A stretch of DNA of 64,000 nucleotides from Panagrolaimus kolymaensis. Its lineage: Eukaryota > Nematoda > Chromadorea > Rhabditida > Panagrolaimidae. Shown piece after piece: positions 43,601 to 53,393 of this stretch (its first letter is position 1; every line of letters starts with the position of its first letter). Position numbers and translations under genes: made by a program. Below the pieces are notes generated by a model that saw only the letters and a program-made list of their open reading frames with translations, ran no database searches and was not told the DNA's origin. Location of the stretch: assembly GCA_028622995.1 (NCBI GenBank), contig JAJQJQ010000055.1, forward strand, positions 1-64,000. The letters run 5' to 3'.

Positions 43601-43726
43601 CTTCAATTTGGGCTAAAAATGAAAATAAATTATTGTATTAAAAAAATCAAAAAGAAACTTACAATCATATTGAGCAATACCGTAGCGGGCCATTAAAAGT
43701 AAAAAATAAAAGAAAAATTTAACCAT
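40645..43726 (-). pseudogene. Unrecognised secreted-protein gene, copy 1, interrupted by a MITE
   Basis: I do not recognise the family. Manual exons (minus strand): 43663-43726, 43443-43612, 43282-43393, 43197-43230, 42977-43108, 42764-42923, 42274-42449, about 41526-42056 (split by the element at 41,559-41,946), 41318-41451, 41061-41273 and 40645-40918. The start gives a hydrophobic leader (MVKFFFYFLLLMARYGIAQY), so the product is probably secreted. The intact protein would be about 530 residues. Three oddities: a foldback element splits exon 8; exons 3 and 4 fail to join in frame by one base at the best splice sites; and exon 10 meets TAG just before its GT donor, unless a GC donor at 41,059-41,060 is used, which restores the frame into the last exon. 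Most exons otherwise join cleanly in phase, so the gene was recently functional. Pseudogene status is inference. Confidence 0.65.
41559..41946. mobile_element. 388-bp foldback MITE, hAT-like, copy 1
   Basis: The element begins CAGGGATGTGCGG and ends in the complement of CAGGGATGTTGCG. Nearly the whole length folds back: the left half through TATGCAG, ATGGCTATATCTTTAATT and CGATCATTTTGGTTTAAAC has a matching inverted half. It is flanked by a perfect 8-bp direct repeat, GTATGATT at 41,551-41,558 and 41,947-41,954. CAGGG ends plus an 8-bp target duplication are the known hallmark of hAT transposons. There is no coding capacity, so it would be non-autonomous. It sits within an exon of the minus-strand gene. 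Confidence 0.88.
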
Positions 43727-44555
43727 TTTTTGAAAAATATTTGGTTTTTTATTTCAAATATGCTTCTGAAAATAATTAATTTTAATATTAATTAAAGTTT
43801 TTATTAACATTAAAAGTAATCACTTTTTTCATTTTTCCTCCGAATGTTGTTTGTTAAAAATGCAACAACAAAAAGTTTTTTGAGACTACGCTTCGTTTCA
43901 CAAAAAAAAATCGTATAAAAAATTTCTGTTTAATTAATTCTTTTTTTGATTTCCAAAGCTTTCCACAATCTAAAATTGGAATCATTTTGAAATTAAAATC
44001 ACAAAAAATAAATAAACAAATAAAGCCACAAGCTTACTTTTTTCTTTCTTTTTTTATTTCCATGTAAGATGATGGTCATTAATTTGATGCTCCTCCATGC
44101 TGCCCATTGATTTTTAAGGCAAAGCTAATAATGGGTCAACTGGGCATTGCATCGTTGAAAATAAAAAGTCAAAGAAAAGTTAGATTTAAAATTTCGATAA
44201 GCTTTTCTTTCCTTCGTTTTGAAATAACAAACCATTCACAAAAAAAATTTGTTTGAGGAAACAAAAAAAAGCAAACGATTGAGAAAGATGCAAATTTAAG
44301 AAAAAGGAAAAAGAAAAAGAAAAAAGGCAAAGCGCAAATTGAGTGAGTCATTCAGTCAGTCAGCTAGCTACTCGCGCAATTGTTTTATTTCTATTCTCAA
44401 ATATTTTTATTTGGCAGTAGCAGCAGCAAACCTCAGAAGCAACTGTCAAAAAAATAAAAAGTTAAGGCAGCCAAAAAATCAAAATATTATTATTTCTTAT
44501 TATTTATGCATATTTTTTCTTATTTAACCAAGCAAATCAAAAATAAAAAGAAAAA
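43727..44555. promoter_or_regulatory. Divergent intergenic region between secreted-protein gene and tetraspan exon 1
   Basis: About 830 bp separate the minus-strand start at 43,726 and the plus-strand ATG at 44,556. No exon is seen. It must hold both promoters and any 5' leaders. Its middle (43,971-44,390) is the part with a diverged copy at 39,835-40,245. A purine-rich tract near 44,300-44,335 is the only length polymorphism among the three segments. The same region recurs at 48,149-48,971 and 52,565-53,393. No specific regulatory motif is claimed. Confidence 0.55.
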
Positions 44556-44847
44556 ATGTTAGCTTTAATTTGGTTTTTATTAAGTATAACAATTTCATTG
44601 GGACAATTGCTAGTTTTATCTCAAACTGATTGGATTATTCATGGACCAAATCATTTATCTCTTTATGCTACATGTTATTTAGCAAGTTGTCAACCTCGAA
44701 TTCATACATATGCTTTAATGACTTTAAGTGGATATTTGATTGGTGGAGGAACTTTATTTTTATCTTGCGTGGTTGCAATTCCATATTTAATTTGTACAAA
44801 TCTTGCACGACCCATTGAAATTGTTTCAAATGTTCAATTATTTGCAG
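44556..44847 (+). pseudogene. Extra copy 1 of tetraspan-gene exon 1
   Basis: Identical in translation to the exon at 53,394, including the GCAG|GTTAGT donor at 44,848. It lies about 11 kb upstream of exons 2-3 with two further exon-1 copies in between. It either serves as an alternative promoter and first exon spliced to the shared downstream exons, giving the same protein, or is a non-productive duplicate. Read straight through, it would stop at the TAG in the donor after 98 residues. Confidence 0.7.
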
Positions 44848-45597
44848 GTTAGTCACTTTTTTTTATGGACATCCAAGTCTTTGGAGAAAATGGAAAAAGC
44901 TTTTTGGACTTTTTGAAAAAAACTTTTCAAACTAACTTCGAGCACAAAGTAAAGCAAGCTTTCAAAAAAAGGAACAATAATTGCGTCACTTTTTTTTATC
45001 AAATTAAGATCTCAGGAAAAAATAAGATTAAATTAGCATTAATGCAAATAGAATTTTCTGAATAAAATACAAAAAACTTGCTAAAAATATGTCTGATGAA
45101 TCAACAAAAAATATCTCCAATAGAGTTAGTTAACTTTGCATAAAAGTAATTTTTCGGGAGATAAATGTTTGTTAAAAGCTTTATCTTCCTTTTGGTTTTG
45201 CTTCTGATGTATGTTAGAGTTTGAGGTAAAGCTGTTACTTCCTCCGGGTATTAAAAAAGATTTTAGCCACAAAAAAAGTTTTTAATCGTTTTTTTTTGAT
45301 TGAGTTTGGTAATGTAAAAAAAGTATCAAATTTATTCTTATCATTCGTGTGATTCTTTTTGAAACTATCAAAACCACCAACGACCGCTATCTTTTTGGCT
45401 TTTAATCATCGATTAACAAACTAATTAAAATTCGACTCAAAATTGTTTGGTGAAAGCAAAATTTTTTTCTTCCATAAAACTGTAGAATCATTTCTTCTTT
45501 TTTTTATTAACACAAGCCGGAGCTTGAAGTTTCCAAAATTTAAAAAAAAACCCAAAATGACATACGCCATTATGATTTTTTGTTAACAGTTTTCACT
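44848..45597. other. Duplicated start of tetraspan intron 1, no gene seen
   Basis: Noncoding remainder of segment copy 1 after the exon-1 donor, repeated at 49,264-50,013 and 53,686-54,435. It is AT-rich with poly-T and poly-A runs. A 66-codon open frame at 44,865 has no supporting features and is regarded as chance. Confidence 0.6.
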
Positions 45598-48148
45598 ACC
45601 AATTTTCAAGCTTGAAACCAAATTGTTGATCGAGAAGGGAATGAACACGATCGTAAGAGGACCATGGGTTTGTAATCATAATTTGATGCATGTAGCTAAA
45701 ACTTTTTTTATTTATTTTTCAAAATTAAAATCCACTAACTGATTTAACCCTCTGGCGTTAATTTCTCTTGAAATTCCGTATGCATAGTATTGGTACCAAC
45801 TTTTTGAAATTACAGCATTTTTAACTATGTTGTGGGTGAGATTCTTCATCAAACCACCGCTCCAAGCGGTTTCCTATAACATTCCTCAATTAAAATCGCG
45901 AATTTTTAATTATATAAAGTTTTGCAATTTAGTTAAAAAAAACTTACCAATTTTTCAGGGACAAAACGAAGTGTATGATTCAGGGATGTGCGGAAATAAC
46001 ACTTGGTATGCAGTAAAAAAATGGCTATATCTTTAATTTTATGTAAATTTGATTATATAATACTTATTACATAATTTTCTATGTTGGCATACGATCATTT
46101 TGGTTTAAACAGAATTTCTTTAAAAAAGATAGTTAAAAACTTCTAAACACATTAAGGCTAAAATTTCCGTGTAAAAGTTTGTATAAAAACAGCTAGAACT
46201 TTTTAATTATCCTTTCTAAAGAAATTCTGTTTAGACTAAAATGATCGTAATTACATGGAGAAAAATATGTAATAGCTATAAAATAATTAAAATTGCATAG
46301 AATTAAAGATATATCCATTTTAAAATACTGCATGCCGAGTGGTCCTTTTCCGCTTCGCAACATCCCTGGTATGATTAATAATTTCTGAAACTACTTGAGA
46401 AATCCTAAATAATTCATGTTTTCTTGCTGGTGGCGAACCATCGGTTCTAATATCAGCGCATATTACCGCAGCTATTGTCTAAAAATCAATTACTAAATAT
46501 TTAAAAGTTCCAAAAATACAAGATTCATTATTTATAAATGGATTAACTGAACAAAAGAAATTATAGCTTTTTATTTTAATTTCTCTCTCAAATTCAATTA
46601 AATTTTTTCATGAAAGCTTCCATAAAATAAATCCTAATATCTTTGGAAATGTCTTCAATACTTAATGAATTGTAAACAATTCGAAAATTGCTTACCAAAA
46701 TTTGTAAATCCAAGAGTTTTGAGCGGATACCGATGAGTGTTTCTACGTGCTTGTAATCAAACGCAGCAATGAGGACTTCGCTATAACATACAATTCCATT
46801 TGAAGCTGGGGTTGACGATTTTATTGTTGAAATTATATTTCCGAGGTCATTATCGAGAATTAAGTCGATATCTAAAAAAGTAAATTTTTTGGTATGATCC
46901 AACGATTGGGGATTTTTTTATTCAAAAATTTTTTCGAAATGCTTAAGACGTTGTACTTTATAGAATTTTGTTATATTAAAATTTTTGATTGGAATTTTTT
47001 TTCTAGCCATCTTTTAAAAAAACACTTACTTTCTTTTAAATATTTTTATAATCATTTTTAAAAAGTTCATTGACAATTTTAAAATATTATTTCAAAAAAT
47101 TAGCCTCGTTAAAAATAAAGTTTCGAAGAGTGATTGATTTCTCAAAAATCATAAAAATGAATTTATAAAGTGTATTTATATTGACCTTGTTTTACTGCAG
47201 CATATCGATCGTATCCAATGCTATAATCTAAATTACCAAATTTCTCTTCGAGATCAAAAAAGTAATTCATTGCCTCAACATATTTTTCAGTATTGAACAA
47301 AATGTTTTCAAAGTGACAACGGGTTACAAGGAATAATTTCATCAACTAAATTAAAAATGATATATTTTTTTGCTTTATTATTTAATTTATGTATTAACTT
47401 CGAGAAGATGTTTGGGATTCGATTGCTCATATAAGCATTGAATTCGAAACATATTTTCCGTGATTGTCCCATTATTAGCTGCCACCTTCTCAACAGTTGA
47501 ATATATGCGACCCATAAATATATCGATAAGCTGTAACGATAAACAAATTACTTTAAAATCTAAATATTTGAAAATTAAAATTTATAATTTTTGAAAAAAA
47601 AAAGAAATGGAAAATAACCTTAAGCTTTAAATCGTTTTGGCAAGCAATGTGCCTAAATAAATAAAAAATTAAAAACTAACTGTGTCATAGTTTGTTTTTA
47701 CACCTCGAAATCGCACTTCATTTTTTGCCCTTAAAGTTGATGCAAACTTGGCATCGAACGTTTGCCCAAGAAATTTGTCAAAGGATTTAATTGCAGAGAA
47801 TTCGGGTGTATCGGGCTGAAATGTGTTTTACATAAACAAAAAACGATATCTTTACTAAACAAACACGAAAAATTTCTTTCATTGATTTTGTCATCAACGC
47901 TGAAACTTCTCCGGCTTCTTGAATAAAAAGTGGTGGCACAAATTCGCTCAACTTTTCCATCCGATTTAAACTATCGGAAACAATAGCGTCCATTTTTCCA
48001 AAATTTTGAATAAATTTATTTACTTCAATTTGGGCTAAAAATGAAAATAAATTATTGTATTAAAAAAATCAAAAAGAAACTTACAATCATATTGAGCAAT
48101 ACCGTAGCGGGCCATTAAAAGTAAAAAATAAAAGAAAAATTTAACCAT
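45598..48148 (-). pseudogene. Secreted-protein gene, copy 2, 3'-truncated and MITE-interrupted
   Basis: Exon-for-exon copy of the minus-strand gene starting at 48,148 with the same signal peptide. It carries the same foldback insertion (45,981-46,368). It ends at the segment boundary inside exon 10: after the residues KLENW the junction reads TGG TAG TGA, so translation would stop exactly at the breakpoint. The last part of exon 10 and the final exon are missing. It could be transcribed from its own promoter, but would encode a truncated protein even without the insertion. Confidence 0.75.
45981..46368. mobile_element. Foldback MITE, hAT-like, copy 2 (carried by the segment duplication)
   Basis: Same element with the same GTATGATT flanks at 45,973-45,980 and 46,369-46,376. 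Its presence at the same place in every segment shows that it was duplicated with the segment rather than inserted three times. Confidence 0.88.
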
Positions 48149-48971
48149 TTTTTGAAAAATATTTGGTTTTTTATTTCAAATATGCTTCTGAAAATAATTA
48201 ATTTTAATATTAATTAAAGTTTTTATTAACATTAAAAGTAATCACTTTTTTCATTTTTCCTCCGAATGTTGTTTGTTAAAAATGCAACAACAAAAAGTTT
48301 TTTGAGACTACGCTTCGTTTCACAAAAAAAAATCGTATAAAAAATTTCTGTTTAATTAATTCTTTTTTTGATTTCCAAAGCTTTCCACAATCTAAAATTG
48401 GAATCATTTTGAAATTAAAATCACAAAAAATAAATAAACAAATAAAGCCACAAGCTTACTTTTTTCTTTCTTTTTTTATTTCCATGTAAGATGATGGTCA
48501 TTAATTTGATGCTCCTCCATGCTGCCCATTGATTTTTAAGGCAAAGCTAATAATGGGTCAACTGGGCATTGCATCGTTGAAAATAAAAAGTCAAAGAAAA
48601 GTTAGATTTAAAATTTCGATAAGCTTTTCTTTCCTTCGTTTTGAAATAACAAACCATTCACAAAAAAAATTTGTTTGAGGAAACAAAAAAAAGCAAACGA
48701 TTGAGAAAGATGCAAATTTAAGAAAAAGGAAAAAGAAAAAAGGCAAAGCGCAAATTGAGTGAGTCATTCAGTCAGTCAGCTAGCTACTCGCGCAATTGTT
48801 TTATTTCTATTCTCAAATATTTTTATTTGGCAGTAGCAGCAGCAAACCTCAGAAGCAACTGTCAAAAAAATAAAAAGTTAAGGCAGCCAAAAAATCAAAA
48901 TATTATTATTTCTTATTATTTATGCATATTTTTTCTTATTTAACCAAGCAAATCAAAAATAAAAAGAAAAA

Positions 48972-49263
48972 ATGTTAGCTTTAATTTGGTTTTTATTAAG
49001 TATAACAATTTCATTGGGACAATTGCTAGTTTTATCTCAAACTGATTGGATTATTCATGGACCAAATCATTTATCTCTTTATGCTACATGTTATTTAGCA
49101 AGTTGTCAACCTCGAATTCATACATATGCTTTAATGACTTTAAGTGGATATTTGATTGGTGGAGGAACTTTATTTTTATCTTGCGTGGTTGCAATTCCAT
49201 ATTTAATTTGTACAAATCTTGCACGACCCATTGAAATTGTTTCAAATGTTCAATTATTTGCAG
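48972..49263 (+). pseudogene. Extra copy 2 of tetraspan-gene exon 1
   Basis: Same exon with an intact donor, about 6.5 kb upstream of exon 2 of the tetraspan gene. Whether it is transcribed and spliced onward cannot be told from sequence. It is labelled pseudogene only because no exon 2 lies within its own segment. Confidence 0.7.
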
Positions 49264-50013
49264 GTTAGTCACTTTTTTTTATGGACATCCAAGTCTTTGG
49301 AGAAAATGGAAAAAGCTTTTTGGACTTTTTGAAAAAAACTTTTCAAACTAACTTCGAGCACAAAGTAAAGCAAGCTTTCAAAAAAAGGAACAATAATTGC
49401 GTCACTTTTTTTTATCAAATTAAGATCTCAGGAAAAAATAAGATTAAATTAGCATTAATGCAAATAGAATTTTCTGAATAAAATACAAAAAACTTGCTAA
49501 AAATATGTCTGATGAATCAACAAAAAATATCTCCAATAGAGTTAGTTAACTTTGCATAAAAGTAATTTTTCGGGAGATAAATGTTTGTTAAAAGCTTTAT
49601 CTTCCTTTTGGTTTTGCTTCTGATGTATGTTAGAGTTTGAGGTAAAGCTGTTACTTCCTCCGGGTATTAAAAAAGATTTTAGCCACAAAAAAAGTTTTTA
49701 ATCGTTTTTTTTTGATTGAGTTTGGTAATGTAAAAAAAGTATCAAATTTATTCTTATCATTCGTGTGATTCTTTTTGAAACTATCAAAACCACCAACGAC
49801 CGCTATCTTTTTGGCTTTTAATCATCGATTAACAAACTAATTAAAATTCGACTCAAAATTGTTTGGTGAAAGCAAAATTTTTTTCTTCCATAAAACTGTA
49901 GAATCATTTCTTCTTTTTTTTATTAACACAAGCCGGAGCTTGAAGTTTCCAAAATTTAAAAAAAAACCCAAAATGACATACGCCATTATGATTTTTTGTT
50001 AACAGTTTTCACT

Positions 50014-52564
50014 ACCAATTTTCAAGCTTGAAACCAAATTGTTGATCGAGAAGGGAATGAACACGATCGTAAGAGGACCATGGGTTTGTAATCATAATTT
50101 GATGCATGTAGCTAAAACTTTTTTTATTTATTTTTCAAAATTAAAATCCACTAACTGATTTAACCCTCTGGCGTTAATTTCTCTTGAAATTCCGTATGCA
50201 TAGTATTGGTACCAACTTTTTGAAATTACAGCATTTTTAACTATGTTGTGGGTGAGATTCTTCATCAAACCACCGCTCCAAGCGGTTTCCTATAACATTC
50301 CTCAATTAAAATCGCGAATTTTTAATTATATAAAGTTTTGCAATTTAGTTAAAAAAAACTTACCAATTTTTCAGGGACAAAACGAAGTGTATGATTCAGG
50401 GATGTGCGGAAATAACACTTGGTATGCAGTAAAAAAATGGCTATATCTTTAATTTTATGTAAATTTGATTATATAATACTTATTACATAATTTTCTATGT
50501 TGGCATACGATCATTTTGGTTTAAACAGAATTTCTTTAAAAAAGATAGTTAAAAACTTCTAAACACATTAAGGCTAAAATTTCCGTGTAAAAGTTTGTAT
50601 AAAAACAGCTAGAACTTTTTAATTATCCTTTCTAAAGAAATTCTGTTTAGACTAAAATGATCGTAATTACATGGAGAAAAATATGTAATAGCTATAAAAT
50701 AATTAAAATTGCATAGAATTAAAGATATATCCATTTTAAAATACTGCATGCCGAGTGGTCCTTTTCCGCTTCGCAACATCCCTGGTATGATTAATAATTT
50801 CTGAAACTACTTGAGAAATCCTAAATAATTCATGTTTTCTTGCTGGTGGCGAACCATCGGTTCTAATATCAGCGCATATTACCGCAGCTATTGTCTAAAA
50901 ATCAATTACTAAATATTTAAAAGTTCCAAAAATACAAGATTCATTATTTATAAATGGATTAACTGAACAAAAGAAATTATAGCTTTTTATTTTAATTTCT
51001 CTCTCAAATTCAATTAAATTTTTTCATGAAAGCTTCCATAAAATAAATCCTAATATCTTTGGAAATGTCTTCAATACTTAATGAATTGTAAACAATTCGA
51101 AAATTGCTTACCAAAATTTGTAAATCCAAGAGTTTTGAGCGGATACCGATGAGTGTTTCTACGTGCTTGTAATCAAACGCAGCAATGAGGACTTCGCTAT
51201 AACATACAATTCCATTTGAAGCTGGGGTTGACGATTTTATTGTTGAAATTATATTTCCGAGGTCATTATCGAGAATTAAGTCGATATCTAAAAAAGTAAA
51301 TTTTTTGGTATGATCCAACGATTGGGGATTTTTTTATTCAAAAATTTTTTCGAAATGCTTAAGACGTTGTACTTTATAGAATTTTGTTATATTAAAATTT
51401 TTGATTGGAATTTTTTTTCTAGCCATCTTTTAAAAAAACACTTACTTTCTTTTAAATATTTTTATAATCATTTTTAAAAAGTTCATTGACAATTTTAAAA
51501 TATTATTTCAAAAAATTAGCCTCGTTAAAAATAAAGTTTCGAAGAGTGATTGATTTCTCAAAAATCATAAAAATGAATTTATAAAGTGTATTTATATTGA
51601 CCTTGTTTTACTGCAGCATATCGATCGTATCCAATGCTATAATCTAAATTACCAAATTTCTCTTCGAGATCAAAAAAGTAATTCATTGCCTCAACATATT
51701 TTTCAGTATTGAACAAAATGTTTTCAAAGTGACAACGGGTTACAAGGAATAATTTCATCAACTAAATTAAAAATGATATATTTTTTTGCTTTATTATTTA
51801 ATTTATGTATTAACTTCGAGAAGATGTTTGGGATTCGATTGCTCATATAAGCATTGAATTCGAAACATATTTTCCGTGATTGTCCCATTATTAGCTGCCA
51901 CCTTCTCAACAGTTGAATATATGCGACCCATAAATATATCGATAAGCTGTAACGATAAACAAATTACTTTAAAATCTAAATATTTGAAAATTAAAATTTA
52001 TAATTTTTGAAAAAAAAAAGAAATGGAAAATAACCTTAAGCTTTAAATCGTTTTGGCAAGCAATGTGCCTAAATAAATAAAAAATTAAAAACTAACTGTG
52101 TCATAGTTTGTTTTTACACCTCGAAATCGCACTTCATTTTTTGCCCTTAAAGTTGATGCAAACTTGGCATCGAACGTTTGCCCAAGAAATTTGTCAAAGG
52201 ATTTAATTGCAGAGAATTCGGGTGTATCGGGCTGAAATGTGTTTTACATAAACAAAAAACGATATCTTTACTAAACAAACACGAAAAATTTCTTTCATTG
52301 ATTTTGTCATCAACGCTGAAACTTCTCCGGCTTCTTGAATAAAAAGTGGTGGCACAAATTCGCTCAACTTTTCCATCCGATTTAAACTATCGGAAACAAT
52401 AGCGTCCATTTTTCCAAAATTTTGAATAAATTTATTTACTTCAATTTGGGCTAAAAATGAAAATAAATTATTGTATTAAAAAAATCAAAAAGAAACTTAC
52501 AATCATATTGAGCAATACCGTAGCGGGCCATTAAAAGTAAAAAATAAAAGAAAAATTTAACCAT
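50014..52564 (-). pseudogene. Secreted-protein gene, copy 3, 3'-truncated and MITE-interrupted
   Basis: Same structure as copy 2: start at 52,564, signal peptide exon, foldback element at 50,397-50,784 and an abrupt TAG at the segment boundary after KLENW. No sequence difference from copies 1 and 2 was noticed in the exons. In the minus direction it lies upstream of copies 2 and 1, so a read-through transcript could in principle reach the 3' exons at 40,645. Confidence 0.75.
50397..50784. mobile_element. Foldback MITE, hAT-like, copy 3 (carried by the segment duplication)
   Basis: Third copy, again with both GTATGATT flanks (50,389-50,396 and 50,785-50,792). No difference from the other two was seen. 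Confidence 0.88.
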
Positions 52565-53393
52565 TTTTTGAAAAATATTTGGTTTTTTATTTCAAATATG
52601 CTTCTGAAAATAATTAATTTTAATATTAATTAAAGTTTTTATTAACATTAAAAGTAATCACTTTTTTCATTTTTCCTCCGAATGTTGTTTGTTAAAAATG
52701 CAACAACAAAAAGTTTTTTGAGACTACGCTTCGTTTCACAAAAAAAAATCGTATAAAAAATTTCTGTTTAATTAATTCTTTTTTTGATTTCCAAAGCTTT
52801 CCACAATCTAAAATTGGAATCATTTTGAAATTAAAATCACAAAAAATAAATAAACAAATAAAGCCACAAGCTTACTTTTTTCTTTCTTTTTTTATTTCCA
52901 TGTAAGATGATGGTCATTAATTTGATGCTCCTCCATGCTGCCCATTGATTTTTAAGGCAAAGCTAATAATGGGTCAACTGGGCATTGCATCGTTGAAAAT
53001 AAAAAGTCAAAGAAAAGTTAGATTTAAAATTTCGATAAGCTTTTCTTTCCTTCGTTTTGAAATAACAAACCATTCACAAAAAAAATTTGTTTGAGGAAAC
53101 AAAAAAAAGCAAACGATTGAGAAAGATGCAAATTTAAGAAAAAGGAAAAAGAAAAAGAAAAAAGGCAAAGCGCAAATTGAGTGAGTCATTCAGTCAGTCA
53201 GCTAGCTACTCGCGCAATTGTTTTATTTCTATTCTCAAATATTTTTATTTGGCAGTAGCAGCAGCAAACCTCAGAAGCAACTGTCAAAAAAATAAAAAGT
53301 TAAGGCAGCCAAAAAATCAAAATATTATTATTTCTTATTATTTATGCATATTTTTTCTTATTTAACCAAGCAAATCAAAAATAAAAAGAAAAA

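Larger units (their letters stand above)
41176..45597. repeat. 4.42-kb tandem segment, copy 1 (4422 bp)
   Basis: The segment begins at ACCAATTTTCAAGC and ends at GTTTTCACT, where the next copy starts. Breakpoints were fixed by comparing the left edge (TTTTAT before ACCAA, unique) with the internal joins (TTTTCACT before ACCAA), which leave at most one base of shared sequence. It holds the 5' exons of the minus-strand secreted-protein gene, the foldback element, the divergent promoter and exon 1 of the tetraspan gene with the first 750 bp of its intron. Confidence 0.95.
45598..50013. repeat. 4.42-kb tandem segment, copy 2 (4416 bp)
   Basis: Apparently identical to copy 1 except for a 6-bp shorter purine tract near 48,722-48,743 (one AAGAAA-type unit fewer). 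All open frames match those of copies 1 and 3 residue for residue apart from the one crossing this tract. It carries neither the 3' exons of the minus-strand gene nor exons 2-3 of the tetraspan gene. Confidence 0.95.

Noticed and set aside
44169..44351. 60-codon minus-strand frame with a Phe run in the divergent promoter
   Set aside because: Product of the purine-rich microsatellite read on the other strand; it is broken by the 6-bp change in copy 2 and has a low-complexity product.
44865..45065. 66-codon plus-strand frame in the tetraspan intron (also 49,281 and 53,703)
   Set aside because: Low-complexity Lys/Asn/Phe content, no domain, inside an intron downstream of a clear donor.
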